Source of the DNA: an uncultured bacterium
GTDB taxonomy: Bacteria; Patescibacteriota; Patescibacteriia; UBA1558; GWA2-36-10
Assembly (NCBI GenBank): GCA_937912185.1
Contig: CALDOH010000078.1
Location: 1-15,554 of the forward strand
Direction of reading: 5' to 3'
DNA: 15,554 bases
Below the pieces are notes generated by a model. It saw only the letters and a list, made by a program, of their open reading frames with translations. It had not been told where the DNA came from and did no database searches. This document shows positions 7,089 through 14,499 of the stretch, in pieces. How positions within the stretch are numbered: the stretch's first letter is position 1; each line of letters begins with the position of its first letter. The translations under genes and the position numbers were made by a program.

Positions 7089-8238
7089 AATCACTTTTAT
7101 CACCAACTAAATTATTTAGATTGTCTGTTACTTTGTTTAAAACGGCAGAAGATTTATTTAAAGAATTTATGACCACTAGTTGTTTATGAATTATTTTAGT
7201 GATATCATCGGCATTATCCACCAAAGACTTGGCAGATTTATTGAAGCCCAAAATCATAGAATTTATCTTATCAGCATCTTGATGAGTATCTTCGGTCTCC
7301 TGACTAATAACCTGTGTGCTTTTAGCAATACTACCAACATTACCAACAATTTTATTCAAAAAATTAATAGTCTGCCCCACTATTTGGATACTTTTATTAG
7401 TTTCCTGCCATTCATAGACACTTGATTGTTTGGCTTGTTTAATTTGGCGACTCATATCAGCCACCAAGGCCTGGATACTACTAGCTGCTTGTTGACTAGT
7501 TATGTTAAGCTCTCTAATCTGAGATACTAGACTAGAAAATTGTTCACCAAAAGCTGTTTTATTGGCCTCAATAGAAACATTGAGACTCAAGAACTTTGCT
7601 GTATCGGCTAAGACCTCTACTCGCTTGGTAATATCAGCTACTTTATCAGCATAAGCATCCAAAGCTTGGCTCAATTTCTGATTCTCTGTTACCAAATGTT
7701 TTACTGCTACTAAACTATCTAAAGCCGCTTGAGACTTATCACCACTTTCACTAGCTAACTTGTCTATATTAGCCGTACTCTGAGCAGAACTCTTGGTCTT
7801 GATGGCAATTTGATTGAGAGACTTAACAATTTGAGCCACTGCTTTTTGGCCAGTCTTTAGACCTTTTTGTTGATCTTGGCTATTGAGCAATAAATCCTGA
7901 GAAATATCACTATCATTTTGACTAATATCAGACAAATTTTGTACTGACTTTGACAAGTCATCAACTACTTTCAATAGTTCATTGAGAGCTAGCTGGATTG
8001 GTCTGGTGACTACCCGAGAAAGAAAACGAGTGGCAATCAAAGATAGAAAAAACACAAAAGCCAAAGATATAAAAATCCCAAGCATGATACTCCTCATGGT
8101 TTCTGGATTGTTTAGGAGTTGAGTAGAGTTCGGGTCACTTGAATAAACAACAATAAATAAAATTAACAACGGTAAAATAGATACCAAAACAAACCAGGAA
8201 ATAAACTTCAGGTAAATTTTTGTTTCTGCTATTTTCAC
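7078..8238 (-). CDS. MCP-like chemoreceptor without a ligand-binding domain
   Basis: This 386-residue membrane protein is a methyl-accepting-chemotaxis-type receptor. Membrane helices are at about 10-32 and 51-70, with only about 18 residues (SSDPNSTQLLNNPETMRS) between them, so no periplasmic or extracellular sensor domain exists. A HAMP-like start (SRVVTRPI, 74-81) leads into a long coiled coil to the C-terminus. The hairpin tip, about 207-248, keeps LSLNVSIEAN (217-226) and FSSLVSQIREL, matching family LALNAAIEAA and FAVVAxEVRxL. The usual RAGExGRG stretch is replaced by KTAFGEQ, one residue shorter. Typical Glu-rich methylation segments and a C-terminal CheR-binding pentapeptide are not evident. 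The start is GTG 8238-8236, with AGGAAA well placed upstream. It is the first gene of the chemosensory-pilus unit. By analogy with PilJ it may sense the pilus itself or membrane state, but the signal is unknown. Confidence 0.85.
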   Translation of the reverse strand: MKIAETKIYLKFISWFVLVSILPLLILFIVVYSSDPNSTQLLNNPETMRSIMLGIFISLAFVFFLSLIATRFLSRVVTRPIQLALNELLKVVDDLSKSVQNLSDISQNDSDISQDLLLNSQDQQKGLKTGQKAVAQIVKSLNQIAIKTKSSAQSTANIDKLASESGDKSQAALDSLVAVKHLVTENQKLSQALDAYADKVADITKRVEVLADTAKFLSLNVSIEANKTAFGEQFSSLVSQIRELNITSQQAASSIQALVADMSRQIKQAKQSSVYEWQETNKSIQIVGQTINFLNKIVGNVGSIAKSTQVISQETEDTHQDADKINSMILGFNKSAKSLVDNADDITKIIHKQLVVINSLNKSSAVLNKVTDNLNNLVGDKSDYAS

Positions 8239-8274
8239 TTATTTCCTATCTATTTTTATTTTTTATGTTAATAA

Positions 8275-8303
8275 ATTATAACATATTTTGGCACTAAAAA
8301 CAA
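8275..8303 (-). promoter_or_regulatory. Extended -10 promoter of the chemosensory-pilus operon
   Basis: On the minus strand, a perfect TATAAT (plus 8275-8280) is preceded by TGT, making an extended -10. TTGTTT (plus 8298-8303) lies 17 bp upstream as -35. Transcription would start near 8268, giving a leader of about 30 nt with a good AGGAAA ribosome site before the receptor GTG. The -35 overlaps the T-tract of the upstream terminator. Confidence 0.7.
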
Positions 8304-8335
8304 AATCCCGTTTCTAGTAAATCTAGAAGCGGGAT
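8295..8335 (-). terminator. Rho-independent terminator after the O-antigen ligase-like gene
   Basis: Arms 8305-8317 and 8323-8335 pair over 13 bp with one wobble and a 5-base loop. On the minus strand the stem is followed by TTTTGTTTTTA (plus 8294-8304). It lies 20 bp after the stop of the ligase-like gene and so separates the glycan unit from the pilus operon. The plus strand carries no comparable T-tract, so it works in the minus direction. Confidence 0.88.
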
Positions 8336-8355
8336 CTGATATAAAATTCTAAAAC

Positions 8356-10500
8356 TTATGGCAAGTATTCTTTGACCAAATCTATTATTTCCTGATCTTG
8401 ATTACCCTCAGCCTGAGTCAAAACTAAACGTAGACGATCAATCTCTGAGCCTTCAAAATCTACACCAAATGTTTTTTGATTAATAGCCTTAATTTTCTCT
8501 AGACTATCTCTCAAATCTTCTATATTAGAATCGTAGAGACTGATACCGAAACTAGTCCAGTAACCTAACTTGGCCCAAGGAGCTGTTTCTTTCAAGTCAT
8601 TTGCTACATCTCTGGCCGAAGCCAAGTCTCCTATTCTTAAATAGGCTGTGCTCAACTGATTTAGAAGGTCGGGACGATTAGGGGCGATGTTTCTCAGGCT
8701 AGTCAGTAAACTAATATCCTCTATAGCATAGTTAGGATTTACGCCGGTTGCTCTTTCATAAAAATAAGATAAAAACAAACCGAGTCGAACATCCTCTGGA
8801 TTTTCATAATATAGTTCTTCTAAAAATTCTTCTGTTTGATTAAAATATTTTGTCTTAATATCATCTGGCACACTAGAACTGGTCAAAACATTGCTAGCCA
8901 TTCTAGAAATAACCTCTGCCTTCTCAGTATTACCTAAGGCAGACATATTCACTGACTCACGCCAAGTATTGAGAGCCACATTAAAATCACTTCGGCCCCT
9001 GGCCTCGCTAATCATCTTACTAGATTCCAGTAGCAAGGTATTACTTCGGTATGGTCGCCAAATCATAGTAAAAATAAGCACACCTACCAAAATAACTATC
9101 AGTGGTATATAGATGTAGTATTTCTGCTTACTTCCAAGAAAGTGTGGCAAACGCCATTTTTTCTTAGTGCCTAAACTAAATAAATAAGCTATTATCAAAT
9201 AAAAAGTTATGTTAATATTTAAACTATCAAATATAAACAAATCTTGGAATAAAAATCCCAAAAGAAAAGCTATCCAGAAAAAGCTAAAAAACCATTCTTT
9301 CTGTTTTTTTGCTTTTTTATAAAGGTAAAATATAAGGTAAGCAAAAATAGCTAGATATAGACCTAAACCTAGAATCCCTCCTTGGATCAAATGCTGGAGC
9401 AAAACGTTATGTGGTCGATCAAACCAAATCTCAGAACCAACATGTTGATATATTTCTGGTGGAAAGTACTGATTGAAGACGTGTCTAAAGTTTTCTTCTC
9501 CCCAACCCAAAATTGGCTTTTCTTTGACCGACTGAATAGTACTGCCCCAAATGTGCCAACGAGAATGTATGGTAGTGTCCTGCCAGGACATACTAGTAAA
9601 CTTGTTGAGAAAATATGAATCCTTTACCCAGGTATTATCCTTTTGCTGGTACACTAAAGCAACAAAAGCCAATGCTAAAACCAAAAGTCCAACAACCAAA
9701 TAATACCACTTATCTCTTTTCTTACGATTAAACCAAAGATAAAATATGGTCAATAAAAATCCGAAAACAGCTAGGCCCAAGAAAGCCCCTCTAGTTTGAC
9801 TAATTACCAGGGCAGTCACAAAAAACACAACACTGGCTCCGTACCAAAGATAGACCCATGACCAAGATCTTTTTTTGAGATATTGGATAAACAAAAGATA
9901 TAAGGCAACAACTGAATTCAAAAACATATACGCACCTACATAGGCTGCATTGCCTAAAGTAGAAGTAGCTCTAATACCACCATGTGACTCTGCTATAAAT
10001 GATAGATCCAACCTTTGACCAATGGCCATCAGTGAAGCTACCCAGGCTGGTATCAAAGCAAAATTAAATAGTAGGTGCCAATCTTTTTTCTCTCTCATCA
10101 AACCCAGAAGGACAAAGATATAAATGAAAATATAATACCACCCCACTAGACCGTCCATTCTTTCAAAATTGCTCCAAAAACTAAAAGTAAAATTACCACC
10201 AAGTATACTAGAAATCGTCAAAGAAAGAATAAACAAGAATATAATAACTAGGCCCTTATTAAAACGAAATTTGTATTTTGAATTGCTGAGCCAGAGCCAC
10301 AAATAGATTCCCAGAAGGACATTGACAATCAAACGAAACATTAAGTTTCTAGGCACAATATATGGAAAATAAAATGTATCAACAGTTACCAAAGGAGCAA
10401 ACAAAATCACTAGTAGCAATATTTTCCCTACCAACACCAAATAGTCATCAGCTGTTTTTAGGCTCTGAAAATAAGCTTTTATTTTTCGTAAAATTTTCAT
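8356..10500 (-). CDS. O-antigen ligase / Wzy-type polytopic membrane protein with C-terminal helical (TPR-like) domain
   Basis: This 714-residue protein has about a dozen hydrophobic helices across residues 20-480 and then a soluble region of about 230 residues. It fits the Wzy_C superfamily (O-antigen ligases WaaL, polymerases Wzy, pilin oligosaccharyltransferases PglL). Visible hallmarks are SQTRGAFLGL (234-243), the big extracytoplasmic loop with SRWHIWGSTIQSVKEKPILGWG (313-334) containing Arg314, and RPHNVLLQHLIQGGILGL (362-379) with His364, followed by helices. These enzymes move polyprenyl-linked glycans onto lipid, protein or another glycan outside the membrane. Residues about 485-714 contain TPR-like helix pairs (PDLLNQLSTAYLRIGDLASA), also seen in PglL-like and Gram-positive or CPR homologues. 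The start ATG 10500-10498 follows the methyltransferase stop by 7 bp. The substrate cannot be read from sequence; adjacency to pilin genes makes pilin glycosylation one possibility. Confidence 0.85.
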   Translation of the reverse strand: MKILRKIKAYFQSLKTADDYLVLVGKILLLVILFAPLVTVDTFYFPYIVPRNLMFRLIVNVLLGIYLWLWLSNSKYKFRFNKGLVIIFLFILSLTISSILGGNFTFSFWSNFERMDGLVGWYYIFIYIFVLLGLMREKKDWHLLFNFALIPAWVASLMAIGQRLDLSFIAESHGGIRATSTLGNAAYVGAYMFLNSVVALYLLFIQYLKKRSWSWVYLWYGASVVFFVTALVISQTRGAFLGLAVFGFLLTIFYLWFNRKKRDKWYYLVVGLLVLALAFVALVYQQKDNTWVKDSYFLNKFTSMSWQDTTIHSRWHIWGSTIQSVKEKPILGWGEENFRHVFNQYFPPEIYQHVGSEIWFDRPHNVLLQHLIQGGILGLGLYLAIFAYLIFYLYKKAKKQKEWFFSFFWIAFLLGFLFQDLFIFDSLNINITFYLIIAYLFSLGTKKKWRLPHFLGSKQKYYIYIPLIVILVGVLIFTMIWRPYRSNTLLLESSKMISEARGRSDFNVALNTWRESVNMSALGNTEKAEVISRMASNVLTSSSVPDDIKTKYFNQTEEFLEELYYENPEDVRLGLFLSYFYERATGVNPNYAIEDISLLTSLRNIAPNRPDLLNQLSTAYLRIGDLASARDVANDLKETAPWAKLGYWTSFGISLYDSNIEDLRDSLEKIKAINQKTFGVDFEGSEIDRLRLVLTQAEGNQDQEIIDLVKEYLP

Positions 10501-10507
10501 ATTTCTA

Positions 10508-11377
10508 TTATTTATTAGGCTTTACTAAGACGAAGATATTATCTCTTACATTTATAGGAATGGCAAGCTTTCTCCATATTGGTTTATCAAAAAATACCGA
10601 TAAAACCTTGAAAAAACCTATTCCCTTAGAATTATGGAAAATATGGAAAATATAAGGTAAAGAAAATTTCTTACCTATTTTCTTTTTGGCAATTACCTCA
10701 AAACCAGCTTGGGTAAACAAATCTTCTAGATTTTTGTAGGTATAATACATTAAGTGTTCCGGTGGCACGATGAGTTGCCAGCGCTTACCCAAAATTTTGG
10801 CCCACAGACTACCACGGTCAATTGTATTGACTGCCAGGACACTATCTTCACTCATCATTGATCTAAGTTTTTTTAGATAGGTCAATGGATCTGGCAAGTG
10901 CTCAAGTACATCCCACATAGTCACTAGATCAAACTTATCGTCAGTCTCGACTGATTCCAGATCTTTGCCAGCCCAAGCTTGATGACCTTTGTCGTGAGCT
11001 AGTTTGCTAGCATACTCCGATATATCTATACCATAAGTTTGCCAGCCCTTGGTTTTGGCTAGATCCAAAAAATAACCAGTAGCTGAACCAATATCAAAAA
11101 TTCTTCTGCCCGGAACTAACTTAGCAAAAGAATCTAGGTGTTTGAGAAAAATCTCTCGCATCATTTCTTTGTCTTGATCATAGTCAGTATAACCAAACTT
11201 ATGATCTTGATCATCTTTATGAAAATAATTCTTAGAATAAACATCGTCTAATATATTTGGTACCGGCCAAACAAAAACTAGATCACATTGCTGACAACGA
11301 TGTAAATCATAACCATTTTTTTGACAAAAGAGTCTATGTTTTTCTCCCCGGCAAATAGGACAAACTATTTTTTCCAT
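10508..11377 (-). CDS. SAM-dependent class I methyltransferase with N-terminal zinc ribbon
   Basis: This 289-residue enzyme begins with a four-cysteine zinc-ribbon-like motif, CPIC (6-9) and CQQC (28-31). A Methyltransf_23-type SAM fold follows: motif I FDIGSATGYFLDLA (94-107), the acidic end of strand 2 in YGIDIS (115-120), and WDVLEHLPDP (155-164), typical of ubiquinone/sugar-type methyltransferases. The later PPEHLMYYT segment (205-213) is common in homologues in polysaccharide loci. This architecture resembles sugar or glycan methyltransferases, so modification of the glycan is likely, but the acceptor atom is unknown. ATG 11377-11375 overlaps the end of the upstream glycosyltransferase by 13 nt in another frame, and the ligase-like gene follows after 7 bp, so the three form one unit. 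The protein is probably cytoplasmic. Confidence 0.87.
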   Translation of the reverse strand: MEKIVCPICRGEKHRLFCQKNGYDLHRCQQCDLVFVWPVPNILDDVYSKNYFHKDDQDHKFGYTDYDQDKEMMREIFLKHLDSFAKLVPGRRIFDIGSATGYFLDLAKTKGWQTYGIDISEYASKLAHDKGHQAWAGKDLESVETDDKFDLVTMWDVLEHLPDPLTYLKKLRSMMSEDSVLAVNTIDRGSLWAKILGKRWQLIVPPEHLMYYTYKNLEDLFTQAGFEVIAKKKIGKKFSLPYIFHIFHNSKGIGFFKVLSVFFDKPIWRKLAIPINVRDNIFVLVKPNK

Positions 11378-12081
11378 AATCGTTTCAAAAACAGCCGCCA
11401 GGGAGCTCTAATTCCTTCGGAAATTATCTGATTGGAAATTTTTGACTCACCTTCACGACGACTAGCAAAAATTATCGGGACTTCTTTGACTCGTGCTCTA
11501 TATTTGTGTATGAGATAAAATTTTAACTCAATCAAAAAAGAATAACCAGCTGAACCGAAGTCAGAAAAATCCAGCTTTTGTAAGTAAGGCCGACTAATAC
11601 ACATAAAGCCAGCCGTAAAATCATTAATTGGCAGCCCAGTCAAAATCTTGGCATAAGTATTTCCAAAGCTACTTAATTTTTTGCGCCAAAACTCCCAATC
11701 AGCTACTCCGCCACCTTTGACGTAGCGAGAACCAATTATCAAATCATAATTATCATTATTGGCTAAAAAATCTTTTAAATATTTTGGTTGATGAGAGCCA
11801 TCTGCATCCATGGTGATGACTGAACGTACTTCAGGATCAACCATCACCTGCTTCATGGCAGTGATGTAGGCATTGCCCAGGCCATCTTTAATTTTTCTCT
11901 CTAAAATAAATAAGTTTGGATACTTAGCCATTAATTCCTTGACTACTTCGGCAGTTTTATCTGGTGAGCTATCATCGATTACCAAAATGTTTATATCTGG
12001 TAAAATGTCAAAAATTTCTGGAATAATTACCTTAACATTATCTCTTTCATTGTAAGTCGGGAGTAAAATTACGTCTTTCAT
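11365..12081 (-). CDS. GT2 glycosyltransferase, DPM1-like (polyprenol-phosphate sugar synthase type)
   Basis: This 238-residue soluble GT-A enzyme has PTYNERDNV (8-16), the nucleotide-binding VIDDSSPDKT (34-43), the metal-binding DADGSHQP (92-99) and IIGSRYVKGG (115-124). A conserved tail region contains NDFTAGFMCISRPYL. This pattern fits the dolichyl/polyprenyl-phosphate mannosyltransferase (DPM1) subgroup, which moves mannose or another sugar from a nucleotide donor to a lipid phosphate at the membrane. No C-terminal membrane helices are present, as in soluble DPM1. The lipid-linked sugar would then serve a GT-C enzyme or the glycan pathway encoded around it. It is the first gene of the minus-strand glycan unit; ATG 12081-12079 has no clear ribosome site and the gene ends in TAG inside the methyltransferase start. 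The donor sugar is not determined. Confidence 0.9.
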   Translation of the reverse strand: MKDVILLPTYNERDNVKVIIPEIFDILPDINILVIDDSSPDKTAEVVKELMAKYPNLFILERKIKDGLGNAYITAMKQVMVDPEVRSVITMDADGSHQPKYLKDFLANNDNYDLIIGSRYVKGGGVADWEFWRKKLSSFGNTYAKILTGLPINDFTAGFMCISRPYLQKLDFSDFGSAGYSFLIELKFYLIHKYRARVKEVPIIFASRREGESKISNQIISEGIRAPWRLFLKRLWKK

Positions 12082-12139
12082 ATCTTGGCTAAAAATAAAA
12101 AAAATCTTAAATATTTTTGTCTAAAACTAGTTAAAATAT

Positions 12140-12169
12140 TTGACAAAAGTAGGTTGTTCTTATTATAAT
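12140..12169 (+). promoter_or_regulatory. Consensus sigma-70-type promoter for the plus-strand glycan operon
   Basis: TTGACA (12140-12145) and TATAAT (12164-12169) both match consensus exactly, with 18 bp between them. Initiation would be near 12176, leaving a leader of about 19 nt that lacks a recognisable Shine-Dalgarno before the ATG at 12195. On the other strand TTGTCA covers 12139-12144, overlapping this -35, and may contribute to the poorly defined divergent promoter of the GT2 gene. The rest of the 12082-12194 gap is AT-rich without other structure. Confidence 0.78.
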
Positions 12170-12194
12170 ATAAAAAGTAATTTAATTCAACTGA

Positions 12195-13559
12195 ATGAGG
12201 AAACTAGTCTTATTTATTGGTGATGTTATTCTACTTTACGCCTCATTAGCCGCCACTCTGTGGCTAAGATACGGCTATCTAGACAGTGAACTATGGCAAG
12301 AACATCTAGGTCCATTTTCACTGGTTTTTGCTATTTGGATAATTGTTTTCTTCATCAATCGCCTCTATGAAATAAGGCGAATCAAAAAAGACTTTAAATT
12401 TTATGGTCAATTGATCCAAAACCTACTTATCAACGCCCTCTTGGCGGTGCTAATTTTCTATACTATTACTGGACACTTTTCTGATATTAAACCGCAAACC
12501 ATTTTAGTAGTCTTATTGTTAATCTTCGCCGTGCTATTCTTGCTCTGGCGTAAAATATTTTATCAGATTGTTTCTGGTAAAGCTCTACAAAATAATTTGG
12601 CTATTGTTGGCATTAGTCCGGAATCTTTACTATTGGCTGAAGAAATTATTACCAAACCAGAACTAAGTTATAAATTGAACTTAATCGTTAATCCTGATCA
12701 TTCCGACATACCGGAAAAATTTCAAGTAGTAACTATCATAAAAGATATAACTGATTTAAAAAATCAACTAATCAAAAATAAAATCAATACTGTCGTAGCA
12801 GTAAATAATTCTAGTTATAGCCCAGAAGTAGCTCGCTATCTTTTTGAAAGTATTGATCTAAAAATACAATATTTTAATCTGACTGACTTTTATGAAAAAA
12901 TAACTGGCAAGATTCCCATTACCGCCTTGGAACGCAATTGGTTTTTAGAAAATATCAGCCAAAAAAATAATCAGCTCTTTATTGTGGTCAAAAGAGCTAT
13001 TGATATTTTGTTTGCCGCATTCTTTGGTCTAATCTCTCTAGTACTCTTACCTTTTATTGTTTTACTTATAAAACTAGAGTCTAAAGGGCCATTAATTTAC
13101 AAACAAAAAAGAGTTGGCCTTAGCAACAAAGTATTTACTGTCTATAAATTCCGCTCCATGGTACAAAATGCTGAAAAAAATGGAGCTCAGTGGGCCCAAA
13201 AAAATGACGCTCGAGTCACCAAAATTGGTAAATTCATGAGAAAAACTAGACTAGACGAAATCCCTCAATTTTGGAATATCATTATTGGCAATATGAGTTT
13301 TGTCGGTCCGCGACCAGAACGTCCTGAATTTGTCGAGCAGCTAAAACAAGAAGTGCCTTATTATAATGAAAGACATTTAATCAAACCTGGTCTCAGTGGT
13401 TGGGCGCAGATCAATTATCCTTATGGCGCTAGTGTTGAAGATGCCAAACAAAAACTTCAATACGATTTATTTTATATCAAAAATCAATCAACTGCTTTGG
13501 ACATCTCTATAATCCTCAAAACAATCAATACATTATTTAATATAAGTTTAGGAAGATAA
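12195..13559 (+). CDS. Polyprenyl glycosylphosphotransferase (initiating sugar transferase)
   Basis: This 454-residue membrane enzyme starts glycan synthesis by moving a sugar-1-phosphate from a nucleotide sugar to polyprenyl (undecaprenyl) phosphate. The N-terminal half has four hydrophobic segments (about 4-24, 40-54, 75-93, 100-118) and a CoA-binding/Rossmann-like region (about 130-230), as in WbaP/WcaJ-type large enzymes. The catalytic bacterial sugar transferase domain covers about 262-454. It has the membrane-entry helix (268-293), GPLIYKQKRVGL (298-309), YKFRSM (317-322), the catalytic pair Asp354-Glu355 in TRLDEIPQFWNI, SFVGPRPERPEF (368-379) and KPGLSGWAQI (397-406). All key residues are present and the length is typical. 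ATG 12195 follows a consensus promoter, although no Shine-Dalgarno is seen. The next gene begins one base after its stop. The donor sugar is unknown. Confidence 0.94.
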   Translation: MRKLVLFIGDVILLYASLAATLWLRYGYLDSELWQEHLGPFSLVFAIWIIVFFINRLYEIRRIKKDFKFYGQLIQNLLINALLAVLIFYTITGHFSDIKPQTILVVLLLIFAVLFLLWRKIFYQIVSGKALQNNLAIVGISPESLLLAEEIITKPELSYKLNLIVNPDHSDIPEKFQVVTIIKDITDLKNQLIKNKINTVVAVNNSSYSPEVARYLFESIDLKIQYFNLTDFYEKITGKIPITALERNWFLENISQKNNQLFIVVKRAIDILFAAFFGLISLVLLPFIVLLIKLESKGPLIYKQKRVGLSNKVFTVYKFRSMVQNAEKNGAQWAQKNDARVTKIGKFMRKTRLDEIPQFWNIIIGNMSFVGPRPERPEFVEQLKQEVPYYNERHLIKPGLSGWAQINYPYGASVEDAKQKLQYDLFYIKNQSTALDISIILKTINTLFNISLGR

Positions 13560-13560
13560 A

Positions 13561-14499
13561 ATGAAAACTGTACTTATAACCGGCGGCGCCGGTTTTATTG
13601 GCTCAAATATTGCAGCCGAACTACTCAAGCGTGACTATCAAGTAAAAGTACTTGATAATTTAAGCACTGGTCATTTAGAAAACTTAGATCCAATAAAAGA
13701 TAAAATAAAATTTATCAAAGGCGATATCAATGATTTTGATCTCTTGAAAAAAGAATTGACCGATGTAGCTTTTGTCCTTCATCAAGCCGCCCTACCATCA
13801 GTACCCCGCTCTATTGATTCTCCACTAGATAGCCATTACAACAACTCTACTGGCCTGGTAACGCTCCTGGAGGCTGCTAAGCAGTCTGGCGTAAAAAGAG
13901 TTGTTTGTGCCTCCTCATCATCAGTCTATGGCGATGCCAAGGAAGAATACAAATCAGAAGACTTACCAAATGTACCCCTATCTCCTTACGCAGTTGCTAA
14001 AATGATGAATGAACATTATTGTCGAGTATTTTCTCAACTCTATGGCATAGAGACTGTATCTCTTAGATATTTCAATGTCTTTGGGCCAAACCAAGACCCT
14101 CAATCTGACTACGCGGCTGTTATACCTCTTTTTATCAAGGCGATTTTAAAAGATCAGCCACCAACCATCTTTGGTGATGGTAGCCAAAGTCGGGACTTTA
14201 CCTTTGTTCAAAACAACGTTGAGGCCAATATCTTGGCCATGACATCTGATAAAGTTGGCCATGGTGAAGCCATCAATATTGCCTGTGGTAAATCATACAC
14301 CTTAATAGAACTTGTTGAAGCTATTAATAAAATTTTAGAAAAAAACATCGAACCGGAATTTACCGAAGATCGTGCTGGTGACATCAAACACTCACTAGCT
14401 GATATTTCTAAAGCCAATGATTTACTTGGCTACCAAGCCAAGGTTAATTTTGAGGAAGGCCTCAAACAAACCATCGATTGGGTAAAACAAAATGTTTAA
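13561..14499 (+). CDS. NAD-dependent sugar epimerase (extended SDR, UDP-HexNAc 4-epimerase-like)
   Basis: This 312-residue extended SDR has the N-terminal NAD-binding motif TGGAGFIGS (7-15), the post-strand acidic residue Asp32 in VLDNLSTG, a serine-rich active-site strand CASSSSVYGD (116-125), and the catalytic Tyr143 and Lys147 in SPYAVAKMMNE. The run YFNVFGPNQDP (170-180) followed by DYAAVIPLF and GDGSQSRDFTFV is characteristic of the UDP-N-acetylglucosamine 4-epimerase group (WbpP/TviC/GalE-like), more than of dehydratases. It therefore likely makes UDP-GalNAc or a related sugar, possibly the one used by the initiating transferase just upstream. UDP-glucose or uronate 4-epimerase activity remains possible. 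ATG 13561 is one base after the previous stop, and the 3' end overlaps the flippase start by 8 nt. It is cytoplasmic and full length. Confidence 0.9.
   Translation: MKTVLITGGAGFIGSNIAAELLKRDYQVKVLDNLSTGHLENLDPIKDKIKFIKGDINDFDLLKKELTDVAFVLHQAALPSVPRSIDSPLDSHYNNSTGLVTLLEAAKQSGVKRVVCASSSSVYGDAKEEYKSEDLPNVPLSPYAVAKMMNEHYCRVFSQLYGIETVSLRYFNVFGPNQDPQSDYAAVIPLFIKAILKDQPPTIFGDGSQSRDFTFVQNNVEANILAMTSDKVGHGEAINIACGKSYTLIELVEAINKILEKNIEPEFTEDRAGDIKHSLADISKANDLLGYQAKVNFEEGLKQTIDWVKQNV

Noticed and set aside
7088..7106. Upstream TTG start for cheW
   Set aside because: It would add only six residues inside the receptor gene. ATG at 7088 gives a standard CheW N-terminus and a short coupled overlap.
14208..14417. 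69-codon minus-strand frame inside the epimerase gene
   Set aside because: It is fully antisense to conserved epimerase sequence, with no family resemblance or start signal.
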